A stretch of 38,816 bases of DNA from a virus. Position numbers and translations under genes: made by a program. The notes beneath the pieces are model-generated. The model saw nothing but the letters and a program-made list of their open reading frames with translations. It had not been told where the DNA came from and did not search any database. Positions 8,337 through 16,091 of this stretch are shown one piece after another. Position 1 is the stretch's first letter. The number at the start of each line of letters is the position of its first letter. The stretch lies in IMG/VR virus record IMGVR_UViG_3300037264_002724, positions 1 through 38,816 of that record, one strand, 5' to 3'.

Positions 8337-9092
8337 ATGGCTTGCACAGGCGAACCGATGGGCTTTTTCCGTCCTGAATGGGGTGGAACAGGTAATGCTG
8401 GGACAGTAAAAAGAAAATTCCGTTGGCTTTTCAATATACAGAACATTACTCTTGGTCACAATACAGCTTTGCCATGTATGAAAGCTGGTCGTCCAAAGAT
8501 CAACTTTAGAGAAATGCAGGCAGAGCATTTGAATGAAACAATCAGTTATCCTAGTAAACCAGAATGGCAACCAATCCAGCTATCTCTTTACGACAGATGC
8601 ATTAATGTTCAAAACCCCATTTTCACATGGTTAAAACAGCAATACAATCCAGTGCCAACGACTGATGAATTTTTGGCTGGTTGTAGCGACTGGTATCCTT
8701 GCATAGATGACTTGTCATTTAAACCATGTTGTGATTTACAGTTACTTGACGGTTGTGGCAACATATTAGAAGCATGGACCCTGGAGCATTGCTATCCCCA
8801 AAACATTGATTGGGGAGAACTAGACATGAATAGTATGGAAATCGTCACTGTTGATTTTAGTCTAAGATATGATAGAGCATTTCAGACATTGCCAGCAAAC
8901 GATCATGAAATATACAAAAAAACAGAATGTGCTAGTTGCGTTGATCCTAAAGATTGCGGAGCGGATGGCGAGGAGAGTATGAGTTCAATGAACATAACCG
9001 CCATGTTAAGAAATGCAAACATGAGCGTAACGGTCCAAAATGATTTCAGAAGTTTAAACCTCGATGCACCTGATTTTGTAATGATAATTTAA
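8337..9092 (+). CDS. Tail tube paralogue 2 (gp19-like fold, probable baseplate or tail-end tube protein)
   Basis: 251 residues. ATG 8337 is chosen (AGAGG nine bases upstream); upstream codons in frame lie in the terminator. The protein repeats the tube pattern of its neighbour: KRKFRWLFNIQNI, GRPKINFREMQAEHLNETI, 'PSKPEWQPIQLSLYDR', LQLLDGCGNILEAWTLEHCYPQN and 'IDWGELDMNSMEIVTVDFSLRYDRA'. It has insertions with several Cys (CSDWYPCIDD, CASCVDPKDCG) and a 50-residue C-terminal extension. Many myoviruses carry extra tube-like proteins such as T4 gp48/gp54 that start the tube on the baseplate or end it, so a specialised ring is more likely than a second main tube. Its own expression unit follows the terminator. 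Confidence 0.78.
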   Translation: MACTGEPMGFFRPEWGGTGNAGTVKRKFRWLFNIQNITLGHNTALPCMKAGRPKINFREMQAEHLNETISYPSKPEWQPIQLSLYDRCINVQNPIFTWLKQQYNPVPTTDEFLAGCSDWYPCIDDLSFKPCCDLQLLDGCGNILEAWTLEHCYPQNIDWGELDMNSMEIVTVDFSLRYDRAFQTLPANDHEIYKKTECASCVDPKDCGADGEESMSSMNITAMLRNANMSVTVQNDFRSLNLDAPDFVMII

Positions 9093-9328
9093 CCTTCAAA
9101 CAGGTCAGGGAAAACACAGCGACACTCTTCAATAATGTCCTCTAGTTGTTTTGTTTTCCAACCGAGAACGCGACAAGCTCCACTCTTATTGAGTCGTCCC
9201 TTTTTAGTATAGACTTTGGCTTCATTCATCAATAAAGCATCAATAAATTTGGCTATCAGTGGCGACCTTTCGGTTAGTTTCTGAATAAGCTCTTGTTGTT
9301 CTAAAACTTCCGTTAAATTCTTGCTCAT
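9089..9328 (-). CDS. Small HTH-like protein next to gp55, candidate late-transcription co-activator (gp33-like)
   Basis: 79 residues. The last two-thirds form a predicted helix-turn-helix (NKSGACRVLGWKTKQLEDIIEEC). The extreme C-terminus, VFPDLFEG, is hydrophobic and acidic, like the clamp-binding tails at the ends of T4 gp43, gp33 and gp55. It is 20 bases downstream of the gp55-like sigma factor on the same strand. In T4, gp33 bridges polymerase flap and sliding clamp so that gp55 promoters fire late. A gp33-like role is inference from size, neighbour and tail. A plain DNA-binding repressor is the main alternative. TATACAAT sits upstream of the ATG. Confidence 0.4.
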   Translation of the reverse strand: MSKNLTEVLEQQELIQKLTERSPLIAKFIDALLMNEAKVYTKKGRLNKSGACRVLGWKTKQLEDIIEECRCVFPDLFEG

Positions 9329-9348
9329 ATTTTAATTGTATACTAAGA

Positions 9349-9879
9349 TTACCCTTTTACAACATAATTATTAGTATTTTGTGGTTTGTGTCTCAGTAAA
9401 ACCTTCTCCACTTGGTTTTGCAGGAAATCGTGATATTTCTTCTTTAGTTCATTATAATTTCTAGCGGTTCGATAGAGTTGTCTATAATGATTAAGGATAC
9501 AAGTCGTCATATAGTTGAATGCTTTGCCTTTTTGGGGATCAAAGCGATCAATCTTCTCGAAACAGATCATTACGCCTTCTTGGATAGCATCATCTATGTC
9601 AATGAGATTAAATTTAGCATATCTGACTATGTTTTCCGACAATGTAAGAAAAGCAAGAGCCAATTGTTGTTGAGTTTCAACATAAGCTGAACTAGCAAAT
9701 TTATGCATGTTTGAAAATCTGTCTAATCGTAGGATAAAATCCACACAATCATTGCCGCGATTGATCGCGCCTTGCAAATCTTCAATACAAATCTCATATT
9801 TGCTCTTTTCCCTCTTGGACTGTTGAAACCTGGCAATAACTTCTTCGAAAATCTTGTTATTTAAATACTCCGTACTCAA
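9349..9879 (-). CDS. 55: Late-transcription RNA polymerase sigma factor, T4 gp55-like
   Basis: 176 residues. A TTG start is preferred because AAGGAG lies a few bases upstream. The central part has a minimal sigma region 2: FNLIDIDDAIQEGVMICFEKIDRFDP followed by KGKAFNYMTTCILNHYRQLYR, which corresponds to core binding and -10 recognition helices. There is no region 4, as in T4 gp55, which recognises only the TATAAATA octamer and relies on the clamp. The C-terminal 40 residues are basic with a short hydrophobic tail. The divergent placement beside tail genes and adjacency to a candidate co-activator fit a late regulator. Confidence 0.72.
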   Translation of the reverse strand: MSTEYLNNKIFEEVIARFQQSKREKSKYEICIEDLQGAINRGNDCVDFILRLDRFSNMHKFASSAYVETQQQLALAFLTLSENIVRYAKFNLIDIDDAIQEGVMICFEKIDRFDPQKGKAFNYMTTCILNHYRQLYRTARNYNELKKKYHDFLQNQVEKVLLRHKPQNTNNYVVKG

Positions 9880-9905
9880 AGCACTCCTTAGAAAAAAATA
9901 GAATC

Positions 9906-10784
9906 TTATCTATGCTCACCGTTTAAAGATTTTTTATAATCTTCTGTTCGCCATGCAGCTATTCTTTCAAGTGCCTCATTTCTTGCATCCCCAAACCATT
10001 CTTTTGCTTTCTTAAAATACTCTGGACTGTAAAGCTTTCCAGAAGTGTAACTCCTTATATGATCTATGTTTTCGTCAGTTTGCCTTGAAAAGTTTTCTTC
10101 ATGTCCAATAAGATGTGGTTTAATTTTTTGATATCGGAGAATATAATTGCCTAAAATTTCAGTATCTGGCCAATTTGGGCGTAGAGGACTAGGTTTGTAG
10201 TCTCTGATGTTATACATGTTACATAATCTGCGAAGGCTCCAACCGAATCCGATCTTATCCATTGTTGGCATGTGATAAATCGTTGCGGTATGGGAAACCA
10301 TGCCTTTCCAGTCACTATGCGCTCTTTCAGACATTTCGTACCCAACAACAGGGGAAATTTCTTTGGCCATAGTCAGCAATTCAGATAGAAATGTTCTTTT
10401 TTTAAGGAAACAGTCTGCATGTGTAGCAAATATAAATTCTGTTCTGCACATGGCAAAGGCTATATCCATAGCCATTGCTGGGAAGTCGGAGGGATGTTGA
10501 ACCGCATTTAATTGAAGAAAATGTATTTCAATATCGGGAGCTTGCAGTTTCCTCATTCTTTCAAGCTGTTCTCCACGGCTCCCTGTATCAATTATCAGAA
10601 TATAAGGGCGTTCAGTCTGCAACCTCAACAGTTCTATGCAAATTTCAAGCGTTTCAGATGTGTCTAAAGCAGGAATGGCAGCAGTGATTTTATAGTCCCA
10701 AGGTTTTTTTCTATCACTTCCTTCCCACGGAGCAGTGGTCGTATTAACGCCTAATCCACGAAGCGGTGCAATATCTTCTTTCAT
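9906..10784 (-). CDS. Glycosyltransferase, family 2-like (GT-A fold)
   Basis: 292 residues. N-terminal Rossmann-like pattern KITAAIPALDTSETLEICIELL, then the strand YILIIDTGS, then the metal/nucleotide site EFIFATHADCFLKKRTFL (HAD in place of the usual DxD). A conserved acidic residue near WPDTEILGNY could be the catalytic base. Length and order match GT2 enzymes. The acceptor cannot be told: virion protein, tail-fibre or cell-surface sugar modification are all possible. It shares the minus strand with gp55, 26 bases upstream of that gene, and a second protein with glycosyltransferase-like N-terminus lies just across on the plus strand. Confidence 0.65.
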   Translation of the reverse strand: MKEDIAPLRGLGVNTTTAPWEGSDRKKPWDYKITAAIPALDTSETLEICIELLRLQTERPYILIIDTGSRGEQLERMRKLQAPDIEIHFLQLNAVQHPSDFPAMAMDIAFAMCRTEFIFATHADCFLKKRTFLSELLTMAKEISPVVGYEMSERAHSDWKGMVSHTATIYHMPTMDKIGFGWSLRRLCNMYNIRDYKPSPLRPNWPDTEILGNYILRYQKIKPHLIGHEENFSRQTDENIDHIRSYTSGKLYSPEYFKKAKEWFGDARNEALERIAAWRTEDYKKSLNGEHR

Positions 10785-10803
10785 ATTTTACTCACTTAAC
10801 CTT

Positions 10804-10986
10804 ATGCAAATAATTGAACTATTATATAAAATAGTAGGAACCCCTAAGTCTTCCGAGAATTACCTTAAATTAAAAGAATATTTCACTCAAAATAACATGG
10901 TTGAGTTATCTGAGGCGTTTGACCATCTGCTTAAAGTAAAATATGCATCCACTCACAGTAATCCTCCTGAACAAGACAAATCCTAA
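10804..10986 (+). CDS. Small hypothetical helical protein (60 aa)
   Basis: ATG 10804 (MQIIELLYKIVGTP); an upstream in-frame ATG would put the start inside the opposite gene. The protein looks entirely helical apart from the last ten residues, with a 44-base overlap into the next gene, a common coupling arrangement. No family recognised. It divides from the glycosyltransferase on the other strand with 19 bases between starts. Confidence 0.5.
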   Translation: MQIIELLYKIVGTPKSSENYLKLKEYFTQNNMVELSEAFDHLLKVKYASTHSNPPEQDKS

Positions 10987-11884
10987 CAATACCTTAAAGT
11001 CCGTACTTGAACTTCAACCACAACAAATTCTGTTAGGCACCTTCCTGCCCATCGACATTCACCATAAATCAGTGGCTGTTATAAAGCTAGAAGATAAGAA
11101 CAATTATAGTCAAGCATTACTTGAGTTGCAAGATTTAGCTCAAACCGAGTGGATTTTGTATCTAAAAGACACAGAAACTATACTTCAGTTCAACGAACAT
11201 TTGCTCAATCTATTCATTAATCCAAAGGAAGTCTACGGATTCCAGGTTCTACAAGAGGATGTTATGCTTAAAGAACCTAGATTGTGGAATAAAAAAGTTA
11301 ATAAGGTTGTTTTCAAAAATCCAATTTTTGAAAAACCCAATATAGAACCTACCAAAATTATAGATGTAATTTTATATCAATATAAATTAAATGATCCATC
11401 TATTGCTAACAAACTTAATCATTGGAGGAAAACAGCACCATTGTCTGTAGATGCAGCTTATTACAAGGCTTTTAGTGTTTTAGCAGATAGGAATTTCATA
11501 GAGTTTAAAAGAATAATGGCTCAATACCTTTTTAACACTAATAGAAATGACGTGCCAAGCGTCATGGCCCGTTACTATTTAGCTTTAGTTCAAGGTGTTG
11601 TGGAAAACAATGCAAATGAAGCAATCAAGAATGTAATAATATGTTTGGCAGAGAACCCATTGATGGCGGAATTCTGGTGTTTACTTGGCGATATCTACAC
11701 CAAGGCAGAGAGATTTCAAGAGGCGATTGAGTTTTATGAAAATGGTATTATTTTAGGGAGCAGACGATTAAATTCAGACCTTTGGCCTATGCATATTTCA
11801 AAATATGACGCCTATCCAAAGGAAATGATAGATAAGTGTAAACAAGCAATATCAACCGCAGAAGTCTACCGATCAAACATCTAA
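10943..11884 (+). CDS. TPR-like protein with glycosyltransferase-like N-terminal part
   Basis: 313 residues. The first 110 (LTVILLNKTNPNNTLKSVLELQ...; EWILYLKDTETILQFNEHLL) follow the layout of a GT2 domain, including a KDTE in place of the DxD, which may leave it inactive. Residues about 170-300 form helical pairs with a typical TPR unit near the end (AEFWCLLGDIYTKAERFQEAIEFYENGI). TPR-fused glycosyltransferase-like proteins are common in phages and bacteria and often modify or bind surface sugars. The substrate is unknown. It may act with the glycosyltransferase on the opposite strand. Its 3' end overlaps the convergent minus gene by 12 bases. Confidence 0.5.
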   Translation: MHPLTVILLNKTNPNNTLKSVLELQPQQILLGTFLPIDIHHKSVAVIKLEDKNNYSQALLELQDLAQTEWILYLKDTETILQFNEHLLNLFINPKEVYGFQVLQEDVMLKEPRLWNKKVNKVVFKNPIFEKPNIEPTKIIDVILYQYKLNDPSIANKLNHWRKTAPLSVDAAYYKAFSVLADRNFIEFKRIMAQYLFNTNRNDVPSVMARYYLALVQGVVENNANEAIKNVIICLAENPLMAEFWCLLGDIYTKAERFQEAIEFYENGIILGSRRLNSDLWPMHISKYDAYPKEMIDKCKQAISTAEVYRSNI

Positions 11885-12244
11885 ATCATTGATGATTACT
11901 GTAGCCTGTTCTTCATAACGAGCGACGAAAATTTGTTTTCGCCCTGGTCCCGTCTTTTTCAAATGCCCTTCAATTTCATGAACGGTACAATTGATTACGG
12001 TCCAGCTATTTTCCTGTAAGGGTGGCAATTCCGTATCTGGATTTATGATTTCTTTATCAGGATAATACTCTTTAAGTTGTTTGGCCCCCAACTTTAGAAT
12101 ATTACGATAAACGTCCAAATTGCATGGGCAATTTGGATTTTGTTCATATTTCTTAATATCATCATTGAGTTCGGGTGGTAGGGAGAGTCTAAATTTAGAG
12201 TCTCTCAAAGCCTCCTTGACCTCCTGTAGCGATATCTTTGTCAT
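11873..12244 (-). CDS. Hypothetical protein with CPCN motif (conserved in T4-like phages, provisional)
   Basis: About 123 residues. ATG 12244 is used; it overlaps the upstream gene by 50 bases. An in-frame TTG at 12208 behind two purine-rich GGAGG sites is an equally possible start. The segment LPPELNDDIKKYEQNPNCPCN followed by VYRNILKLGAKQLKEYYP has the look of a small helical domain that I associate with hypothetical proteins of T4-like phages, without known function. The C-terminal part is beta-rich (NSWTVINCTVHEIE...KQIFVARYEEQATVIIND). Last gene of a four-gene minus-strand operon. Confidence 0.55.
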   Translation of the reverse strand: MTKISLQEVKEALRDSKFRLSLPPELNDDIKKYEQNPNCPCNLDVYRNILKLGAKQLKEYYPDKEIINPDTELPPLQENSWTVINCTVHEIEGHLKKTGPGRKQIFVARYEEQATVIINDLDV

Positions 12245-12503
12245 AAGTGATCTTGGTTTTATCTTCAAGTTCTGGTTCCTTAAGTTTTCTAGGAGAAATT
12301 AGTCTACCGCATTTCGGACATTTGTATTTCTTGGGCAATGTAAGCCAAGTGGATTCGACCGTTTTCCCCGTTGTTGGGTCCAATTTTGGTATTTCTTTCT
12401 GAACTTTAGACCTTTTGTATTCAACTAAATTAGTATTAGAACCATCTGTTATTGAGTTATATCCACAAATTTCACAATTTAATCTATAGTATTTCAGGGC
12501 CAT
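12195..12503 (-). CDS. Zinc-ribbon-like small protein (102 aa)
   Basis: Two Cys pairs, CEICGY near residue 10 and CPKCGR near residue 61, form a plausible four-cysteine zinc site. Its ATG overlaps the preceding stop (TAATG) and follows AGAGG, so it is translationally coupled. Such proteins can be nucleic-acid or protein adaptors; no specific function is evident. Confidence 0.6.
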   Translation of the reverse strand: MALKYYRLNCEICGYNSITDGSNTNLVEYKRSKVQKEIPKLDPTTGKTVESTWLTLPKKYKCPKCGRLISPRKLKEPELEDKTKITYDKDIATGGQGGFERL

Positions 12504-12814
12504 TATTCCTCTTTATGTTCCAGATTAATTATTGTTCTAGCCTCCAAATAATTCATGTAAATAGCCATGAAGTTAGCCAGGAGACTGCCAGCGCAACCAG
12601 CTAAAAATATTTGGGACAAAGTTAGATTGGTAAATGCGGCCCATCCGCAAAATCCACCACACCAAAATCCAGTACACTGATAGCAGTGTATCAATTTAGA
12701 AACTTTTTCAGGTAGGTGCTTATCCATATAATCACGGAGCCATTGAAAGATACTGGCGTCCACAATGATATGAGTCATCCCAACCACTCCGAGAATAAAC
12801 AAAATAATTTCCAT
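12503..12814 (-). CDS. Small membrane protein with CYQCTGFWCG motif (DUF1360-like)
   Basis: 103 residues with three hydrophobic segments (MEIILFILGVVGMTHIIV; FWCGGFCGWAAFTNL; IFLAGCAGSLLANFMAIY). The motif CYQCTGFWCGG after the first segment is the hallmark of the DUF1360 group of small membrane proteins found in phages and bacteria (CxxCxGFWxG). The ATG at 12814 follows GGAGG, which overlaps the stop of the upstream gene; an in-frame GTG at 12829 is less likely. The function of the family is not known. Confidence 0.6.
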   Translation of the reverse strand: MEIILFILGVVGMTHIIVDASIFQWLRDYMDKHLPEKVSKLIHCYQCTGFWCGGFCGWAAFTNLTLSQIFLAGCAGSLLANFMAIYMNYLEARTIINLEHKEE

Positions 12815-12819
12815 AAAAA

Positions 12820-13188
12820 TTACCTCCACATGGTTATATAAACTTGATTAGCACTTCTGCTCAAAGCAATATTAGTATAACTCCCATGTTTTGTCAATTC
12901 CCTCTCGATGGATTCATTTGTGGAAAAATTTATATTCTTCACGATATGGTGATCCAGTTTTTCAATGTACACCATATCACCGAACAACCTCGCTAGTTTT
13001 TCTACATGTGGTCCATCGAGAGCATTTAACAAATCTATTATGGTTTGTTTCCGCATTGTGTCCAAAGCTGGGAATCTATAGCTAAGTAGCCACTGGTCAA
13101 ACAAGTGCCTTAAGTCTGGAAATAAGGATTTTACCTTGGGATTTTTAAATACTAACTCTTCTATATTTTTCAGATTTATGTTAATCAT
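12820..13188 (-). CDS. Hypothetical protein (122 aa)
   Basis: First gene of the minus-strand operon that faces away from the gp26-like gene. ATG 13188 is chosen over a TTG two codons upstream. The product is mostly helical (LFPDLRHLFDQWLLSYRFPALDTMRKQTIIDLLNAL...) with a positively charged C-terminus. No motif recognised. Similar size and location to structural chaperones in tailed phages, but that is only position. Confidence 0.5.
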   Translation of the reverse strand: MININLKNIEELVFKNPKVKSLFPDLRHLFDQWLLSYRFPALDTMRKQTIIDLLNALDGPHVEKLARLFGDMVYIEKLDHHIVKNINFSTNESIERELTKHGSYTNIALSRSANQVYITMWR

Positions 13189-13217
13189 ACTCAATTATTT
13201 AAGTTAAAGGAGATAAT

Positions 13218-14324
13218 ATGTCAGAAGAAATTATTCGTCAAGAAAATCGTGACCCTGCCGCTGTGAGCGAGAATGCAATCAGATTCATGGGAAAAGTACC
13301 GCCACAGTTCCATGAAGCTTTAAAACAAGTGAAACAAGAAAAAACAACTGGTGGTGCGGATGCTAAATTAGCAAACCAAAAAGACCCGTTTGCAGATTTA
13401 GGGCCAGTTGAACCAGCAATTGAACAGCCTAAGTCTCAGCCTAAAGCGCGGCCACAAACTGCTAAGTTACAGGGCAAGGTTCGTTCTGTAGGCAGTCCTC
13501 AATTAGAAGGAATCCTTGAACAACTGCGCGGGCAAGCTTTTATCTATGACGAAGTGACCTTGCCATCCAAGGGCGCATTTTATAATGGTGGTGATGGGCC
13601 AACGGATGGCGTAATTCATGTTCGCCCAATGACAGGCGAAGAGGAACAAATTCTAGCTACCCCAAGATATGTTAAGAGGGGCACTGCTATTAACATGATT
13701 TTCCAAAGATGTATTAAAGAAACCATCAAGGCTGACGAACTCCTTTCCATCGACAGAACCTATCTCCTAATAGCATTAAGAAGTATTTCATATGGCCATG
13801 AATATGAAGTAGAAATTAAATGTCCAGACTGTGACAAGAAATTTAACTATACAATCAGGCTCGATCAATTGATGGTAAATTATTGTCCTCCTGAACTTCA
13901 AACACCTTTAACTGACGTATTGCCTAAATCTAATCTTAATTTTGTTTGGCATTTTCCACGGGGCAAAGATGAAATAGCAGTTACAGATTATCGTGAGAAA
14001 AGAGTAAAAGAATATAATGACGCTGCTATAGACGACAGTTTACTATATCGAATTGCGTTAATGTTAGACAGTGTTGAAGGCGTTGATGATAAGATAGAGT
14101 TAATGATTTTGCTAAAGAAACTTCCAATTCAGGATGTTTCTTATCTAAGGGGTTTGGTTGTTGATCCTCCATTCGGCGTAGATACAAAATGCGAAATCAC
14201 TTGTCCTTTGTGTTTCCATGATTTTGATGTTGATTTGCCACTTGAAGCAGGTTTTTTCTTCCCACGGCACAGGAAAAAGAAGGGGGAGGAACCGACGATG
14301 GACTCGGATTCTGGCACTACCTAA
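13218..14324 (+). CDS. 26: Baseplate hub subunit, T4 gp26-like
   Basis: 368 residues; strong AAAGGAG before the ATG. After a disordered N-terminal 100 residues (Pro/Gln/Ala-rich) comes LPSKGAFYNGG and 'HVRPMTGEEEQILATPRYVKRG', a signature of T4-type baseplate hub proteins of the gp26 group, followed by 'FQRCIKETIKADELLSIDRTYLLIALRSISYG'. Two CxxC pairs (CPDCDKKF and CPLCFHDF) form a likely zinc site in the second half. T4 gp26 is 208 residues, so the family domain here is extended at both ends. The 3' end overlaps a small open frame in the -1 frame (see next entry and findings). Confidence 0.68.
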   Translation: MSEEIIRQENRDPAAVSENAIRFMGKVPPQFHEALKQVKQEKTTGGADAKLANQKDPFADLGPVEPAIEQPKSQPKARPQTAKLQGKVRSVGSPQLEGILEQLRGQAFIYDEVTLPSKGAFYNGGDGPTDGVIHVRPMTGEEEQILATPRYVKRGTAINMIFQRCIKETIKADELLSIDRTYLLIALRSISYGHEYEVEIKCPDCDKKFNYTIRLDQLMVNYCPPELQTPLTDVLPKSNLNFVWHFPRGKDEIAVTDYREKRVKEYNDAAIDDSLLYRIALMLDSVEGVDDKIELMILLKKLPIQDVSYLRGLVVDPPFGVDTKCEITCPLCFHDFDVDLPLEAGFFFPRHRKKKGEEPTMDSDSGTT

Positions 14325-14479
14325 TGGATGAGCAATTCTTTTTCTTGTACCATCTTCATGTAGGGCGTCGTGAATTTTTACAATATCCTATTAATGAGCG
14401 TAAATACTTAATTAAGAAATTCATAGACCAGAAAGAGAAAGAAAATGAGCATATCGAGAAAGCAAGACGCGGAAAATAA
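14324..14479 (+). CDS. Small protein coupled to gp26-like gene, possible baseplate assembly factor (51 aa) or -1 frameshift extension
   Basis: ATG overlaps the gp26-like stop (TAATG). Product: MDEQFFFLYHLHVGRREFL followed by a short basic helix and KxxxKE-rich tail. Similar short proteins with 'FxxxYHLxxxxxE...P..KRxxLIxxFxxQKExE' follow hub genes in several T4-related phages and act in hub assembly (gp51 position). The same frame is open upstream without a stop from 14246 and reads coherently (GLGFWHYL) into the ATG, so a fusion made by -1 frameshifting is possible. It overlaps the next gene by 35 bases. Confidence 0.6.
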   Translation: MDEQFFFLYHLHVGRREFLQYPINERKYLIKKFIDQKEKENEHIEKARRGK

Positions 14480-14669
14480 TTGGTTATTAATTGAGGAGAA
14501 ATTCGTCCTACAATATCACTTGGTTGAAGAAAAAAGAAGCCTTAAAAACCACTGGCTTCAGAAGAAAGAAATCAAAGATCAAGCCAGAGAGCGAAGTGCC
14601 AAAATTGATGATATTGCCAAGTTTGTTACTAAATACATAAACAGTAGAAAATCTCAAAGTAAGGGGTAA
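14445..14669 (+). CDS. Small charged helical protein (74 aa)
   Basis: Starts within the preceding gene's 3' end; purine-rich GAGAAAGAAA before the ATG. The protein is rich in Lys, Glu and Arg and predicted to be one long helix (about residues 8-70), possibly a coiled coil. No family recognised. Located between hub and tube-like genes, so an assembly factor is plausible. Confidence 0.5.
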   Translation: MSISRKQDAENNWLLIEEKFVLQYHLVEEKRSLKNHWLQKKEIKDQARERSAKIDDIAKFVTKYINSRKSQSKG

Positions 14670-14672
14670 AGT

Positions 14673-15422
14673 GTGGCTGCATTAAAAGACCGATATCAAA
14701 ACCCAACAATTGGTGATACAGTAAGGCTAAAATTCTTTGTCTCAAATTCCAACATGACTGCCGAAGTGCAAACTATTAATGAGATAAGAATATACTATTT
14801 AGATCAAGATGTTTGCAAGTGCGACCCTGTTACAATGGGAAGAGTGCTAGTACAAACCATACCAGCGTCAAGCGTCGTTAATCCTGCTCAGGGTGAATAT
14901 TACATTGATTTATACTTAGACCCAATAATTTACACCAAACTAGGTCGTTATGTAGATGAATGGGAAGTTGTGTTTCAGCCTGGCGATACCCCAGCCAATC
15001 ATGACCAGCTATTTCAGGTTTTTTCTGAATTGTGGTACACAACCCCCATCCCTATAGTTTATGACTTTAGTTTCTATTTCCAGCCAAATAAGATGAGATT
15101 TGGTGAAGTAAAGTCTATTGAAATAGAAATTATACCTAACGTGCCAAGAGCTACTGATTTATGCACTTATTATGAGAACCTAGCCATTTCAGCCCAGCTT
15201 TTTGTGTTTATAAGTCAGCGATGCGGTGATTGTCTGCCTTGTGAAAGTGATTTGAGGTTAGTGGTTGACAGGCAACCAACTGATTATAGAGAAAAAAATA
15301 GAGGTTTTTATAAGATAGACACAAGGAAATTTGACTGTGGAATATATGATATATGGTTTGAGTTAGATTTTGGAACGAACATCTATATATCGGACACAAA
15401 CCAATTCCAAATTTATTCTTAA
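14673..15422 (+). CDS. Beta-rich virion protein, unknown (249 aa)
   Basis: GTG start at 14673 with AAGGGG upstream. The sequence alternates strands and turns in a two-domain pattern, each reading like an immunoglobulin-type sandwich (TVRLKFFVSNSNMTAEVQTI..., then DFSFYFQPNKMRFGEVKSIEIEII). A CGDCLPC pair near residue 190 may bind metal or form disulfides. There is no signal peptide. Ig-like folds in phage tails are usually surface decorations or baseplate connectors. Unrecognised beyond that. Confidence 0.55.
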   Translation: MAALKDRYQNPTIGDTVRLKFFVSNSNMTAEVQTINEIRIYYLDQDVCKCDPVTMGRVLVQTIPASSVVNPAQGEYYIDLYLDPIIYTKLGRYVDEWEVVFQPGDTPANHDQLFQVFSELWYTTPIPIVYDFSFYFQPNKMRFGEVKSIEIEIIPNVPRATDLCTYYENLAISAQLFVFISQRCGDCLPCESDLRLVVDRQPTDYREKNRGFYKIDTRKFDCGIYDIWFELDFGTNIYISDTNQFQIYS

Positions 15423-15432
15423 AAGGAGACGA

Positions 15433-15888
15433 ATGGATAGAGAGGTAAGATGTAGTATTAAGGAAAAGAAAATTGAAAAAGCAAAAGTCGATATGCAAGG
15501 ACACCCAGCACACTCGCCAAATATAATAATCCCAAGAACTTTCAGATGGACGTTAACTAACGAAAATTATCCAGATATTCATTACTGGATGAAATCCATC
15601 AAAACTGAATACGCTGGGAAAAGAATTATTATTGAGGTCTTTGACGATGCTAAAGGTGCAGTTTTCAGTTGGATTCAAGCTTTAGTAGATGAAAACAAAA
15701 ATGCTGCCACCGCTACTTTAACACATCTAGATGGATGTGGAATCCCAATTTCATTAATTAATTTCATTGGACTGAAAATAGCAGACCACTCGACCGCATA
15801 TGATTACGGAAGCAGCGAAATTCTCACACATAAAGTCGTAATCACATATAACAATGTAAAAAGAATCAACCAATTTAACTTGGTTTAA
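15433..15888 (+). CDS. Tail tube paralogue 3, short tube-like protein
   Basis: 151 residues; strong AAAAGGAG before ATG 15433. Core pattern again matches the tube family: PRTFRWTLTNE, a middle 'RIIIEVFDDAKGAVFSWI', then LTHLDGCGIPISLINFIGLK and YGSSEILTHKVVITYNNVK. It lacks the long insertions of the other two. It is last in the hub gene cluster, so it may be a baseplate-proximal tube protein (role of T4 gp54/gp48). The similarity to the other tube proteins is by eye. Confidence 0.6.
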   Translation: MDREVRCSIKEKKIEKAKVDMQGHPAHSPNIIIPRTFRWTLTNENYPDIHYWMKSIKTEYAGKRIIIEVFDDAKGAVFSWIQALVDENKNAATATLTHLDGCGIPISLINFIGLKIADHSTAYDYGSSEILTHKVVITYNNVKRINQFNLV

Positions 15889-15898
15889 GCCAAAGCTT

Positions 15899-15967
15899 TA
15901 CGTCAAAATCCGCCATTGAAAAAGCAAATTCTACGATTTCTGCTTACCAATGGCGGATTTTGACGTA
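15899..15967. repeat. Perfect 20-bp inverted repeat, 29-nt loop
   Basis: Left arm 15899-15918 (TACGTCAAAATCCGCCATTG), right arm 15948-15967 its exact reverse complement. The loop can pair internally (AAGCA/TGCTT). No T run follows, so it is not a standard terminator. It marks the boundary between the AT-rich tail genes and the GC-richer ParB-like/AAA+ island. Confidence 0.9.
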
Positions 15968-16091
15968 TGATAGGGAATCGGTTGTGGCTGAAACTAAAAT
16001 TTCTGCAAAAAGGATTTTGCGAATCCACAAAAAAGTAGTAAATTAAATCATGACGACTAAGCCAGACGGACCAAAAGACTTTGGAGGTACA

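Noticed and set aside
15899-15967. The 20-bp inverted repeat as an ordinary terminator
   Set aside because: There is no T tract after either arm and the loop is 29 bases; it remains an unexplained repeat.
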